Positions 33,070 through 42,327 of a stretch of 43,079 nucleotides of DNA are shown in pieces. The stretch lies in contig DLOZ01000022.1 in NCBI GenBank assembly GCA_002479765.1, positions 1-43,079 of the forward strand, written 5' to 3'. Numbering within the stretch: the stretch's first letter is position 1; each line of letters begins with the position of its first letter. The notes under the pieces are model-generated. The model did not search any database, was not told where the DNA came from, and was given only the letters and a program-made list of their open reading frames with translations. The position numbers and the translations under genes were made by a program. Source of the stretch: Sphingomonadales bacterium UBA7471. Its GTDB lineage: Bacteria > Pseudomonadota > Alphaproteobacteria > Sphingomonadales > Sphingomonadaceae.

Positions 33070-34239
33070 ATGAGCGCATCCAATGCAGCAAGCGGCGCAA
33101 CGCCGCAAGCTTTAGCAGGACAGATCAAAAAGCTGCTGGTTTTGGCTTCGGTCATATTGCTCGCGGCCTGCGCCACCGCCCCGCGTGGGGGCAAAGGGCC
33201 ACCCCCTGTGGTGTCTGAGGATCCGCTGGACGGCATGCACCGCGTGGCGCTGCTGCTGCCGGTAACGGGTCCAGACGCCGACGTTGGCCAATCCATCGCC
33301 AACGCGACCGCGCTTGCGCTGGCCGACACAAAAGCGACCAACATCCGTATGATCACCTATGACACCAGCACCGGCGTCGCCGCAGCTGCACAGCGTGCGG
33401 TCACCGATGGGAACAAGGTCATATTGGGCCCGCTGCGTGGTGATGATGTTGTGGAGGCCGCCGCAGTCGCGCGCACCGCAGCTGTGCCCATCATCAGCTT
33501 TTCAAACGATGTCGGCGTCGCCGGGCAAAATGTATTCTTGCTTGGCCATTTGCCCAATCAATCCATCGACCGCGTTGTGCGCTACGCCCGTTCGCAAGGC
33601 TATAACCGCTTTGCAGGCGTCGTTTCGACCAACGTATATGGGCAGCGCGCGCAATCGAACCTCACCTCTGCAGTACGCAGCGCAGGCGGTACGCTTGTTG
33701 CCATTGAAGAATCCGATGGCACGACAGTGTCCGCGGATGCCGCGGCGCGCCGGTTGGCAAAATTGGGTCAGATTGATGCTGTCCTGATTGCCGATAGCGG
33801 CCGTGCAGGCGTTGTATTGGTGCCAGCGCTTCGGCGCAACGGGATGCGCAATACAAAAATTCTCGGCACCGATTTGTGGAATATCGATGGCTCATTGGCG
33901 GGTAACGCGGCCATGTATGGCGGCTGGTTTGCGAGCGTCTCCGACACGCTTTATACGCAATATGCCGCCAAATATCGGGCGCGCTTTGGCAAGGCGCCAC
34001 TGCGCCTTTCCAGCCTTGGCTATGATTCGGTGCTTTTGATTGCGCGGGTCGCACGTGACTGGCGTCCGGGGACGAAATTCCCTGTTGCGCAGCTGACCGA
34101 TCCGCAAGGCTTCATCGGCGTTGATGGCGCATTCCGCTTCATGCCCAATGGCCTCACCGAGCGCATGCTTGAGGTGCAGGAAATTCAGTCGGGCAAGTTC
34201 GTGACAATCAGCCCCGCACCGACGCAATTTGTAAAATAA
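33070..34239 (+). CDS. LpoA-like penicillin-binding protein activator, lipoprotein
   Basis: 389 residues from the ATG at 33070, which has AAGGGAA upstream; a frame from 33046 adds eight residues. Lipobox LAAC with C34 predicts an anchored lipoprotein. The rest is a type 1 periplasmic-binding fold (VALLLPVTGPDADVGQSIAN, then VILGPLRGDDV and VPIISFSNDVGVAG) as in LppC/LpoA, which stimulates PBP1A in gammaproteobacteria. The alphaproteobacterial form lacks the N-terminal TPR domain of LpoA, so an amino-acid-binding role cannot be excluded. Divergent from rsmI. Confidence 0.82.
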   Translation: MSASNAASGATPQALAGQIKKLLVLASVILLAACATAPRGGKGPPPVVSEDPLDGMHRVALLLPVTGPDADVGQSIANATALALADTKATNIRMITYDTSTGVAAAAQRAVTDGNKVILGPLRGDDVVEAAAVARTAAVPIISFSNDVGVAGQNVFLLGHLPNQSIDRVVRYARSQGYNRFAGVVSTNVYGQRAQSNLTSAVRSAGGTLVAIEESDGTTVSADAAARRLAKLGQIDAVLIADSGRAGVVLVPALRRNGMRNTKILGTDLWNIDGSLAGNAAMYGGWFASVSDTLYTQYAAKYRARFGKAPLRLSSLGYDSVLLIARVARDWRPGTKFPVAQLTDPQGFIGVDGAFRFMPNGLTERMLEVQEIQSGKFVTISPAPTQFVK

Positions 34240-34280
34240 CGCAGCGGATCAAGCGCGGCGGCTTGTCCGGCGAACGCAAT

Positions 34281-34838
34281 TTAGTGGCGGCAATGCTCAT
34301 TATGGACATGCCCGCCGCCCATTTTGCGGGCTTTCTCGATTTTCTTGAGCACCATCTGACGCTTTAGACGCGACAGGTGGTCAATGAACAAGATGCCTTC
34401 GAGATGGTCCATCTCGTGCTGGAGACAGGTTGCCATGAGGCCCGTCATTGTCTCTTCATGAACTTTGCCATCAAGGTCCTGCCAGCGTGCACGGATTTGC
34501 GCGGGGCGTTCGACCTCTGCATATTGGTCAGGGACGGAAAGGCAGCCTTCGTTATACAGGCTGTGTTCGTTCGACGGATCCAATATTTCCGGATTCACAA
34601 ATACCCGCGGGTTGCGAACGGGTGCGCCCCCTTCGCCTTCTTCTTCCTGCAAATCGATGACCAACAGGCGCTTGGGAACCCCGACCTGAATAGCGGCAAG
34701 CCCGATACCGGGTGCGGCGTACATCGTTTCGGTCATGTCATCGACCAGCGTTTTCAAATCCGCGTCAAATGTCTCGACGGGAGTCGAAATGGTTTTCAGC
34801 CGCGGATCGGGCACTTCAAGAATAGGTAATATCGCCAT
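34281..34838 (-). CDS. def: Peptide deformylase
   Basis: 185 residues. All three motifs are intact: GIGLAAIQVG (44-53), EGCLSVP (97-103, metal ligand C99) and QHEMDHLEG (140-148, ligands H141 and H145, catalytic E142). It removes the formyl group from new proteins; fmt, which makes formyl-Met-tRNA, lies 0.7 kb away on the other strand. Convergent with the LpoA-like gene; recR lies just upstream (31 bases). Confidence 0.97.
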   Translation of the reverse strand: MAILPILEVPDPRLKTISTPVETFDADLKTLVDDMTETMYAAPGIGLAAIQVGVPKRLLVIDLQEEEGEGGAPVRNPRVFVNPEILDPSNEHSLYNEGCLSVPDQYAEVERPAQIRARWQDLDGKVHEETMTGLMATCLQHEMDHLEGILFIDHLSRLKRQMVLKKIEKARKMGGGHVHNEHCRH

Positions 34839-34869
34839 GGGTCGCAGATAGGGACGGTCGTGCGATAAA

Positions 34870-35466
34870 TCAACCGACTGGACGTCTGGCGCGCAATGCT
34901 TGTGCTAACGTGCCATCGTCCAGATAATCAAGCTCTCCGCCCACAGGCACGCCATGCGCCAATTGGGTCAAGCGTATCGGAAATTGTTCAAGCCGTTCCG
35001 CGAGATAATGCGCGGTTGTCTGCCCCTCCAGCGTGGCATTCATGGCCAAGACGACTTCGTCAACGCCGCCCGCGGCAACACGGGCAACCAAGCCTTCGAT
35101 GTTCAAATCCTCCGGCCGAACGCCATCCAATGCGGATAACCGACCGCCCAGGACGTGATATTTTCCCGGAAATAGCCGCGAACGATCCAGCGCCCACAAA
35201 TCGGATACGTCCTCAACAACGCAGATGGAACGGATGTCGCGGCGTGGATCGACGCAAATGCCGCAGGGGTTGCCGGTATCGATATTCCCGCACGTGCTGC
35301 AGACGACCAGCCGTTGTTCGACCTGCTCCAACGCGCGCAAAAGCGGCATCAACACGCTTTCACGCTTTTTCATGAGGTGCAGCACAACCCGCCGTGCCGA
35401 GCGTGGACCCAGTCCGGGCAATTTCGACAATGCCTGTGCCAATGCGTCTATTTCTTGCGATGCCAT
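34870..35466 (-). CDS. recR: Recombination protein RecR
   Basis: 198 residues from the ATG at 35466; the open frame to 35682 is antisense to fmt and dropped. Helix-hairpin-helix (KLPGLGPRSARRVVLHL), zinc finger C56-x2-C59 and C68-x2-C71, and a Toprim domain (SICVVEDVSDLWAL) are present. With RecO and RecF it loads RecA onto gapped DNA. Divergent from fmt with 42 bases between starts, upstream of def. Confidence 0.97.
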   Translation of the reverse strand: MASQEIDALAQALSKLPGLGPRSARRVVLHLMKKRESVLMPLLRALEQVEQRLVVCSTCGNIDTGNPCGICVDPRRDIRSICVVEDVSDLWALDRSRLFPGKYHVLGGRLSALDGVRPEDLNIEGLVARVAAGGVDEVVLAMNATLEGQTTAHYLAERLEQFPIRLTQLAHGVPVGGELDYLDDGTLAQALRARRPVG

Positions 35467-35508
35467 GCTGCGGGTCTTAGGGGGCTTTCGAACAAAGGAA
35501 AAGTGACG

Positions 35509-36414
35509 ATGCGACTTGCCTTCATGGGAACACCCGAATTTGCTGTGCCCGCGCTCGACGCGCTGGTTGCCGCTGGGCATGATGTGGTTGCCGTATATTC
35601 GCAGCCGCCCCGCCCCGCCAACCGCGGTAAAAAGCTTACGCCGTCCGCCGTGCACCAGCGTGCCGAAGAGCTGGGTTTGCATATACGCACGCCGCGGTCG
35701 CTGCGGCAGGACGATGCCGCAGCGGAATTTGCAGCGCTTGACCTCGACGCCGCAATTGTCGCGGCATATGGCCTTATCCTACCCAAATCGATCTTGGACG
35801 CGCCACGGCATGGCTGCTTGAATATTCACGGATCGCTGCTGCCGCGCTGGCGCGGTGCTGCGCCGGTTCAGCGTGCTATTTTGGCGGGCGACGCCACAAC
35901 GGGCGTCATGGTCATGCAAATGGAAGCAGGCCTTGATACCGGCCCCGTTCGTGCGACGACGGAAATCGAAATCGGGCACAAGACCACGGGCATCCTCACC
36001 AGCGAGCTAGCCGAGCTTGGCGCAGAATTGATGGTGCGGGTTTTATTGGACCTCAATGCCCATCCTTGTGTGCCGCAACCGGAAGATGGCGTGACCTATG
36101 CCGCCAAAATCGACAAGGCAGAAACCAAATTGGATTTTTCAATGTCCGCCGAAGCGGTCGAACGACACATACGCGCATATAACCCCGCGCCGGGTGCATG
36201 GTTCGAATTTGAGGGCGAGCGATATCGGGTGCTTGCCGCCGACATCGTTGCGGGAAGCAGCACCGCCGGCACAATTTCGGACGATCAACTGACTATCGCA
36301 TGCGGCGTGGATGCGATCCGCCCGACAATTATCCAACGCGCCGGCAAACCGGCCATGCAGACCGCAGACTTGCTGCGTGGCAAGGCAATCCCGGCGGGCA
36401 CAGTTCTGCAATGA
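35509..36414 (+). CDS. fmt: Methionyl-tRNA formyltransferase
   Basis: 301 residues from the ATG at 35509, with AAAGGAAAAG upstream. MRLAFMGTPEFAVPAL, the catalytic HGSLLPRWRGAAPVQRAI and the metal/folate region MQMEAGLDTGPV are canonical. The C-terminal OB-like domain is present. It formylates initiator Met-tRNA with 10-formyl-THF. Coupled to truA by ATGA. Confidence 0.97.
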   Translation: MRLAFMGTPEFAVPALDALVAAGHDVVAVYSQPPRPANRGKKLTPSAVHQRAEELGLHIRTPRSLRQDDAAAEFAALDLDAAIVAAYGLILPKSILDAPRHGCLNIHGSLLPRWRGAAPVQRAILAGDATTGVMVMQMEAGLDTGPVRATTEIEIGHKTTGILTSELAELGAELMVRVLLDLNAHPCVPQPEDGVTYAAKIDKAETKLDFSMSAEAVERHIRAYNPAPGAWFEFEGERYRVLAADIVAGSSTAGTISDDQLTIACGVDAIRPTIIQRAGKPAMQTADLLRGKAIPAGTVLQ

Positions 36415-37151
36415 CCCGCTTTGCGCTCACCATCGAATTTGACGGCGGCCCCTATATGGGCTGGCAATGGCAAGACCATGGCCCTTCGGTTCAAGGCGCC
36501 ATCGAAGAGGCTATATTCAAAACCACCGGCGAAAAGACATTGGTCTACAGCGCAGGCCGCACCGATGCTGGCGTCCACGCATTGGGTATGCGTGCGCATG
36601 TCGATGTCGAAAAAGGACTGTCATCGTTCCGATTGATGGAAGCCATCAACGCCCATTTGCGGCCACACCCCATCGCGATATTACATTGCGAGGAAGTGGC
36701 CGACGACTGGCACGCGCGTTACAGCTGCATTGGCCGGGCTTACGAATATCGCATCCTCAACCGCCGCGCATCGCTCACTTTGGAAAAGGGCCGTGTGTGG
36801 CGCGTTGGTCCGCATCTTGATGCCGACGCAATGCACGCAGCGGCGCAAATTTTGGTGGGCGTGCATGATTTCACGACCTTCCGGTCGACGGCATGTCAAT
36901 CGGCAAGCCCGGTCAAGTCGCTCGAACGGTTGAACGTCCGCCGCGAAGGGCAGCATGTCATCGTCGAGGCTGCTGCCTTGTCATTCCTGCATCATCAGGT
37001 GCGGTCGATGGTGGGGTGCCTTGTGGCGGTTGGGCTTGGCCGTTGGACCGCCGACGATTTGCAGGCTGCGCTGGATGCAGCAGACCGTTCCGCCTTGGCG
37101 GAAAATGCGCCACCCGAAGGCCTGTATTTTGTGCGGGCAATTTACCCATAG
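36411..37151 (+). CDS. truA: tRNA pseudouridine(38-40) synthase TruA
   Basis: 246 residues from the ATG at 36411, which overlaps the fmt stop (ATGA). The catalytic Asp is in GRTDAGVHALG, and the RAYEYRILNR, HDFTTFRS and FLHHQVRSMVG motifs are conserved. It converts uridines 38-40 of the anticodon arm to pseudouridine. Its TAG stop lies inside copy 2 of the 16-base repeat. Convergent with ada. Confidence 0.97.
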   Translation: MTRFALTIEFDGGPYMGWQWQDHGPSVQGAIEEAIFKTTGEKTLVYSAGRTDAGVHALGMRAHVDVEKGLSSFRLMEAINAHLRPHPIAILHCEEVADDWHARYSCIGRAYEYRILNRRASLTLEKGRVWRVGPHLDADAMHAAAQILVGVHDFTTFRSTACQSASPVKSLERLNVRREGQHVIVEAAALSFLHHQVRSMVGCLVAVGLGRWTADDLQAALDAADRSALAENAPPEGLYFVRAIYP

Positions 37152-37163
37152 GTCCTGACCCTA
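37148..37163 (-). repeat. 16-base repeat at a gene end, copy 2
   Basis: Plus-strand ATAGGTCCTGACCCTA, the exact reverse complement of 4671-4686. It contains the truA stop codon and lies in the 28-base gap to the convergent ada gene. Both copies therefore sit between convergent genes and supply a TAG stop. Confidence 0.7.
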
Positions 37164-37179
37164 AGCCAACAGGCGCGGG

Positions 37180-38250
37180 TTACAATAATCGTCCTTGCGC
37201 GCGTTCTTTGTCCAGCAAGGCCTGTTTTCGCTCCAGGCCATATGCATAGCCGCCAAGCGAACCGTCGGAGCGGATAACCCGGTGGCAGGGGATCAGGACA
37301 GCGACATTATTCGCGCCATTGGCACTTCCCGCCGCCCGCACAGCATTGGGGCTGCCAACCGCAGCAGCGATATCTGCATATGTTCGCGTTTCACCCGCCG
37401 GAATGCGCTTCAGCTCGTTCCAGACGGCCTGCTGAAATGCCGTGCCCGCGACATCCAGCGGCAAGTCCGGCATGTGTGCAGGATTCTCAATAGCCGCAAT
37501 CGCGCCCTTTATAATATCCGCGAGAGCACTGCCCCCGGCAATGATATCTGCGTTGGGGAACCGCCGTTGCAGCGCGGTTTCATCTTCATCGAATGACAGG
37601 CGGCAGATGCCTTTATCGGTCGCGGCCAGCAACATCTTTCCCAATATCGTATCAACCACTGCCCAGCGGATTTCGACCCCTGCACCACCATTTTTCCACG
37701 CGCTTGGCGTCATACCCAAATGTCCTTTTGTATTCGCGTAAAAGCGGCTTGGGCCAGAATAGCCTGCTTCGTAAATTGCCTGCGTGATGGTGGCTGTGCT
37801 GTCCAACGCAGCCTCGGCGCGCTTTGCTTGCAACGATCGCGCATAGGCCGCCGGCGTCACGCCCGTGTCCCGCTTGAACAACCGATGAAAATGATGCGGC
37901 GCATAACCGACAGCAGCGGCCAAATCTTCCAGCGAGATTGCGCATTCGGCCTTTTCGATTAATTTTAGCGCAGCAACGATCGCTGCACGGTCGCGACCAA
38001 CCTCATCGGGTTTGCAGCGCATGCAAGCACGATAGCCAGCAACGCGCGCGTCCTCTGCCCGCCAGAAAAAGGTAACATTTTCGCGCAAGGGCCGCCGGGC
38101 CGGACAGCTTGGTTTGCAGTAAATGCCAGTCGTTTTGACCGCGCCGACAAACTGCCCGTCAAACGCGCGGTCACGTCGGTCAAAAGCATCGAACGCCCAA
38201 TCTGGGTCGATCTTCTTGGATTGGTCCGGGAAACTAGTTGGCATTGTCAT
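37180..38250 (-). CDS. ada: Bifunctional Ada: regulator and O6-methylguanine-DNA methyltransferase
   Basis: 356 residues from the ATG at 38250 (another ATG at 38244 is equally possible); the frame to 38310 is less likely. N-terminal zinc domain with C45, C49, C76 and C79 (GIYCKPSCPARRP, CMRCKPD), an AraC-type double helix-turn-helix (about 90-190) and a C-terminal methyltransferase with the suicide cysteine C322 in IPCHRVI. It repairs methyl phosphotriesters and O6-methylguanine and, once methylated, activates adaptive-response genes. Convergent with truA; the next gene upstream (80 bases) is a DLH-like enzyme. Confidence 0.95.
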   Translation of the reverse strand: MTMPTSFPDQSKKIDPDWAFDAFDRRDRAFDGQFVGAVKTTGIYCKPSCPARRPLRENVTFFWRAEDARVAGYRACMRCKPDEVGRDRAAIVAALKLIEKAECAISLEDLAAAVGYAPHHFHRLFKRDTGVTPAAYARSLQAKRAEAALDSTATITQAIYEAGYSGPSRFYANTKGHLGMTPSAWKNGGAGVEIRWAVVDTILGKMLLAATDKGICRLSFDEDETALQRRFPNADIIAGGSALADIIKGAIAAIENPAHMPDLPLDVAGTAFQQAVWNELKRIPAGETRTYADIAAAVGSPNAVRAAGSANGANNVAVLIPCHRVIRSDGSLGGYAYGLERKQALLDKERAQGRLL

Positions 38251-38329
38251 GTGTCGTCTCTGGCTCGTTTCAATCCAATTTACCCATCGACCAACGAGCC
38301 CGCATCCCAAAACTTGCTTTCAAACCGAC

Positions 38330-39007
38330 TTAGCCGCCACATGCGCGGAATAAAGCCAGGGTCCGCGCCCGCGCCAGATCGGCGCTGTCTTCATGATAGT
38401 CTTTGCGCCGGTCCGAATTGAACCCATGGTTGGCGTCGTACACAAATATCTGCGCGGTGGGGTGCGCCCTTTCAATAAGTGCCTCTACACCTTCCATCGG
38501 GATGCCGTGGTCATATCTGCCAAAATGCGCGATTGTGGCGCATTTGGGCGTTTGGTCCGCATATATTGTCGGCACGAGACTGCCATAATAGCAGCTGGCG
38601 GCCGCAAGATCATCGCTGATGCCAGCAAGGGCCCAAGCCACCGACCCGCCATAGCAATAGCCCGTGATGAAAACGGGGCCTTTACCCTTCAAGGCATCAA
38701 TGCAGACCTGCGCGTCATCCAGCGACTGTACAAATGGATGGAGATCGCGCGCCAATTCCACAGCGCGGTTATAATCAGGCCCCGTATAGGCGGCCTCAAA
38801 ACCCGGATGCTCGCGATCAAAAATAGCCGGTGATAAAACTTCATAGCCATCGGCCGCATATTCGTCGCAAAGCTCGCGAATATGGTCGGTCACGCCAAAG
38901 ATTTCCTGCACCAGCACAAGGCCACCACGTCGCTCACCATCTGGCAAGGCATGGTAGACGGCAATTTCCGCGCCGTCCGACATTGTCATCCGAATCATGT
39001 CCCCCAT
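38330..39007 (-). CDS. Dienelactone hydrolase family protein
   Basis: 225 residues, an alpha/beta hydrolase of dienelactone hydrolase type. The catalytic triad is visible: nucleophile C118 in GYCYGG, D166 in GRYDHGIP and H194 in ANHGF; the conserved E35 of VQEIFG is also there. No other aromatic-degradation genes are near, so the physiological substrate is unknown and carboxymethylenebutenolidase activity is only a family default. Same strand as ada downstream of it; no signal peptide. Confidence 0.9.
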   Translation of the reverse strand: MGDMIRMTMSDGAEIAVYHALPDGERRGGLVLVQEIFGVTDHIRELCDEYAADGYEVLSPAIFDREHPGFEAAYTGPDYNRAVELARDLHPFVQSLDDAQVCIDALKGKGPVFITGYCYGGSVAWALAGISDDLAAASCYYGSLVPTIYADQTPKCATIAHFGRYDHGIPMEGVEALIERAHPTAQIFVYDANHGFNSDRRKDYHEDSADLARARTLALFRACGG

Positions 39008-39229
39008 CTCGGTCTCCTCTCATGCCGCATTTCACGTGTTTTCGATTGCCGTGCAACGCCCGTTTGCACCACCAGAACAAGTTTGTGGCCGCAACACTAT
39101 GCAATGAACTTAATTCCCAATCTTGCATCGCAACAAAAGCCCTGCTAGGCGCGCGGCGACGCTAGAGACAGGGCAACCTTTCGGCTGGTTCAGCAAATAC
39201 ATCAGTTGTACATTTAAGGACTTCAACGC
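39008..39229. promoter_or_regulatory. Divergent upstream region of the atp operon
   Basis: 222 bases without a gene, between the DLH-like gene and atpH. It should hold the main atp promoter and that of the DLH-like gene. One candidate is TTGCAT (39123-39128) with a CTAGGC about 16 bases downstream, but it is weak. AAGGA before the GTG at 39230 is the atpH ribosome binding site. I see no strong hairpin or palindrome. Confidence 0.35.
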
Positions 39230-39796
39230 GTGGATAATTCCGGCGGCACAAGCGCTAATATACAAGCCAGTCTATCTGGCCGTTACGCGACGGCATTGTT
39301 CGAGTTGGCGCGTGACGCCAACTCCATCAACGCCGTTGAAAAAAGCCTTACGTCGGTCGCCAAAGCTGTGAACGAATCGGCAGACCTTAAGTCACTGACC
39401 ACCAACCCTGTGTTGACGCGGACGGACGCGAAAAAAGCGATCGCTGCTGTTGCCAAGGCAATGAAGCTGGATGCTTTGACGACCAAGACCTTGGGCGTGC
39501 TTGCTGACAATCGCCGGCTCGGCGAAACCGCATCAGTCGCGCGGGCATTCTCGTCGCTTGCGGCGGCCCATCGCGGCGAAGTCACCGCCGAAGTTACATC
39601 CGCGCACGCCTTGAGCGCGGCGCAGATGAAGACGCTTTCCGCAAACCTTAAGGCACGCGTCGGCAGCGACGTGGCCATCCAAACCAAAGTCGATCCATCC
39701 ATATTGGGTGGCCTGACTGTCCGCATCGGCAGCCAGATGATCGACACTTCTATTAAAACCCGTTTGAACACCCTCGCTAACGCGATGAAAGGCTAA
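39230..39796 (+). CDS. atpH: ATP synthase F1 subunit delta
   Basis: 188 residues, starting at GTG (39230) with AAGGA upstream. The N-terminal SGRYATALFELARDANSINAVE and the C-terminal VDPSILGGLTVRIGSQMIDTS in part (GGLTVRIGSQMIDTSI) are diagnostic of subunit delta (OSCP). It connects the F1 head to the peripheral stalk. First gene of atpHAGD; atpA follows after 8 bases. As usual in alphaproteobacteria, the Fo genes are not in this operon. Confidence 0.97.
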   Translation: MDNSGGTSANIQASLSGRYATALFELARDANSINAVEKSLTSVAKAVNESADLKSLTTNPVLTRTDAKKAIAAVAKAMKLDALTTKTLGVLADNRRLGETASVARAFSSLAAAHRGEVTAEVTSAHALSAAQMKTLSANLKARVGSDVAIQTKVDPSILGGLTVRIGSQMIDTSIKTRLNTLANAMKG

Positions 39797-39804
39797 GTAG
39801 CAAA

Positions 39805-41334
39805 ATGGATATCCGCGCCGCAGAAATTTCCAAGGTCATTAAGGACCAGATCGCCAATTTCGGCACCGAAGCTCAGGTTTCGGAAGTCGGTAGCGTTCTG
39901 TCAGTTGGTGACGGTATCGCCCGTATTCACGGCCTCGACAATGTTCAGGCTGGTGAAATGGTCGAGTTCGCGAACGGCATTCAGGGCATGGCCTTGAACC
40001 TTGAAGCGGACAATGTCGGGGTCGTTATTTTTGGAACCGACAGTGAAATTCGCGAAGGTGACGTTGTAAAGCGTACCGGCACGATCGTTGACGTTCCTGT
40101 CGGCAAGGAATTGCTTGGCCGCGTTGTTGACGGCCTTGGCAACCCAATTGATGGCAAGGGCCCGCTTAAGACCACACAGCGCAGCCGCGTTGAAGTCAAA
40201 GCGCCTGGCATCATCCCACGCCAATCGGTTTCGGAACCTGTTCAGACTGGCCTTAAGGCGCTCGACGCCCTCGTTCCTGTTGGCCGCGGCCAGCGCGAAT
40301 TGATCATTGGTGACCGTCAGACCGGTAAGACCGCTGTCGCCATCGACACGTTCATCAACCAGAAGGAAGTGAACAAGGGCACGGACGAATCGAAGAAGCT
40401 TTACTGTATCTACGTTGCCGTTGGTCAGAAGCGTTCGACCGTTGCGCAAATCGTTCGTGCATTGGAAGAACAAGGCGCGATGGAATATTCGATCGTTGTT
40501 GCTGCAACCGCTTCGGAGCCTGCACCGCTTCAGTATCTCGCGCCTTACACAGGTGTTGCGATGGGTGAATTTTTCCGCGACAACGGCATGCACGCCGTCA
40601 TCGTATATGACGATTTGTCGAAGCAGGCCGTTGCCTATCGCCAGATGTCGCTTCTTCTGCGTCGTCCTCCAGGTCGTGAAGCCTATCCTGGTGACGTTTT
40701 CTATCTCCACAGCCGCTTGCTTGAGCGCGCTGCAAAGATGTCCGACGCCAATGGCGGTGGTTCGTTGACGGCATTGCCGATCATTGAAACGCAGGCTGGT
40801 GACGTTTCGGCCTATATTCCAACCAACGTGATTTCGATCACCGACGGTCAGATCTTCCTTGAAACCGACCTTTTCTTCCAGGGTATCCGCCCTGCGATTA
40901 ACGTTGGTCTGTCGGTTAGCCGCGTTGGTTCGGCTGCACAGACAAAGGCGATGAAGAAGGTATCGGGCTCGATTAAGCTTGAGCTTGCGCAATATCGCGA
41001 AATGGCTGCGTTCGCGCAGTTCGGTTCGGATCTCGACGCGTCGACGCAAAAGCTGCTGAACCGCGGTGCGCGCCTGACCGAGCTGTTGAAGCAGAAGCAA
41101 TTCTCGCCACTGCCTTTCGAAGAGCAGACAGCGTCAATCTTCGCTGGCACAAATGGCTATCTCGACGGCATCCCGGTTGCCGACGTGAACCGCTATGAAG
41201 ACGCCATGCTGGCTGACCTTCGTGCCAACCATGCTGGCATCCTGAAGACAATCCGCGACAGCCGCGACTTCAGCGACGACAGCAAGAAGGCGCTGATGGC
41301 GGCTCTCGACAAGTTCACGAAGAATTTCGCTTAA
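39805..41334 (+). CDS. atpA: ATP synthase F1 subunit alpha
   Basis: 509 residues. MDIRAAEISKVIKDQI start, P-loop GDRQTGKTAVAID, the SLLLRRPPGREAYPGDVFY region and the arginine-finger segment VSRVGSAAQ are all canonical. Non-catalytic nucleotide-binding subunit of the F1 hexamer that supplies the arginine finger to beta. Codon use is clearly optimised, as expected for a highly expressed gene. Confidence 0.99.
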   Translation: MDIRAAEISKVIKDQIANFGTEAQVSEVGSVLSVGDGIARIHGLDNVQAGEMVEFANGIQGMALNLEADNVGVVIFGTDSEIREGDVVKRTGTIVDVPVGKELLGRVVDGLGNPIDGKGPLKTTQRSRVEVKAPGIIPRQSVSEPVQTGLKALDALVPVGRGQRELIIGDRQTGKTAVAIDTFINQKEVNKGTDESKKLYCIYVAVGQKRSTVAQIVRALEEQGAMEYSIVVAATASEPAPLQYLAPYTGVAMGEFFRDNGMHAVIVYDDLSKQAVAYRQMSLLLRRPPGREAYPGDVFYLHSRLLERAAKMSDANGGGSLTALPIIETQAGDVSAYIPTNVISITDGQIFLETDLFFQGIRPAINVGLSVSRVGSAAQTKAMKKVSGSIKLELAQYREMAAFAQFGSDLDASTQKLLNRGARLTELLKQKQFSPLPFEEQTASIFAGTNGYLDGIPVADVNRYEDAMLADLRANHAGILKTIRDSRDFSDDSKKALMAALDKFTKNFA

Positions 41335-41341
41335 CAATCAC

Positions 41342-41403
41342 CCGTCATGCTGAACTTGTTTCAGCATCTTAATTAAGACCCTGAAACAAGTTCAGGGTGA
41401 CGG
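41342..41403. repeat. Inverted-repeat element inside the atp operon
   Basis: Two 23-base arms (41342-41364 and 41381-41403) that pair with two mismatches, separated by 16 AT-rich bases. The core CTGAACTTGTTTCAG / CTGAAACAAGTTCAG is the widespread intergenic repeat whose translation gives RHPELVSGS-like peptides in many alphaproteobacterial annotations. It fills the 84-base gap between atpA and atpG and ends 15 bases before the atpG start, leaving room for AAGGGAAG. Confidence 0.75.
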
Positions 41404-41418
41404 CAAAGGGAAGAATAG

Positions 41419-42300
41419 ATGGCGTCTCTTAAGGCCCTCAAAATACGGATCAACTCGGTCAAGTCGACCCAGAAGATCACCAAGGCGATGAAAATGGTCG
41501 CTGCTGCGAAACTGCGTCGGGCAACCGAAGCAGCTGAAGCATCACGCCCATATGCCGAGCGACTGGAAGCGGTCGTATCGAGCATCGCGTCGAAGGTAAC
41601 GGTCGGTCCACAATCGCCAAAGCTACTTGCTGGTTCGGGCAACAGCGACGTGCATCTGTTCGTTGTCGCCACCAGCGACAAGGGCCTTGCTGGCGCATTC
41701 AACACTAATATCGTCCGTCTTGCCCGCCGTCAGGCAGAGGCGTTGAAGGCCGAAGGCAAGACCGTTAAATTCTACACCATCGGAAAGAAAGGCCGCGATC
41801 AGCTCAGCCGGACTTTCCGTGGCGATATCATCCACAGCATTGAACCAGGCGATTTGGGCAAGCTCACTTACGCTGATGTGCAAGCATGGGGTGAAGATTT
41901 GACCGCACGTTTTGAAGCGGGCGAGTTTGATGTCGCGCATCTGTTTTTCAGCAAGTTCGAAAACGTCCTTACGCAAACACCAACGCAAATTCAGCTGATG
42001 CCCGTCGCCGTTGCCGCAGGTGAAGGCGATGCCATGGGCGTTTCTGCAACGGTTGAATATGAGCCAGACGAGGAAGAAATCCTCGCTGACTTGTTGCCGC
42101 GCAATGTTGCCGTTCAGTTGCTTCGCGCAAACCGCGAAAATGCTGCGTCCGAGCAGGGTTCAAAAATGACCGCAATGGACAACGCAACGCGCAATGCGGG
42201 CGACATGATCAACAAGCTGACTATTCAATATAACCGCACGCGTCAGGCGGCGATTACCACTGAACTTATCGAAATTATCGCAGGCGCAGAAGCGCTTTAA
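41419..42300 (+). CDS. atpG: ATP synthase F1 subunit gamma
   Basis: 293 residues. N-terminal ALKIRINSVKSTQKITKAMK and C-terminal MDNATRNAGDMINKLTIQYN (then RTRQAAITTELIEIIAGAEAL) form the antiparallel coiled coil of the rotor; DKGLAGAFN is the conserved central motif. It turns inside the alpha-beta hexamer. Good ribosome binding site AAGGGAAG. atpD begins 27 bases later. Confidence 0.98.
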   Translation: MASLKALKIRINSVKSTQKITKAMKMVAAAKLRRATEAAEASRPYAERLEAVVSSIASKVTVGPQSPKLLAGSGNSDVHLFVVATSDKGLAGAFNTNIVRLARRQAEALKAEGKTVKFYTIGKKGRDQLSRTFRGDIIHSIEPGDLGKLTYADVQAWGEDLTARFEAGEFDVAHLFFSKFENVLTQTPTQIQLMPVAVAAGEGDAMGVSATVEYEPDEEEILADLLPRNVAVQLLRANRENAASEQGSKMTAMDNATRNAGDMINKLTIQYNRTRQAAITTELIEIIAGAEAL

Positions 42301-42327
42301 CGACATCCAAAGGCAAGGAAGAAGCAA

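Noticed and set aside
39901..41100. 399-codon open frame opposite atpA
   Set aside because: Same effect of codon bias; atpA is unambiguous and the antisense product resembles nothing.
41373..41705. Minus-strand frame ending in RHPELVSGS
   Set aside because: The ending is the translation of the intergenic inverted repeat, and the rest is antisense to atpG.
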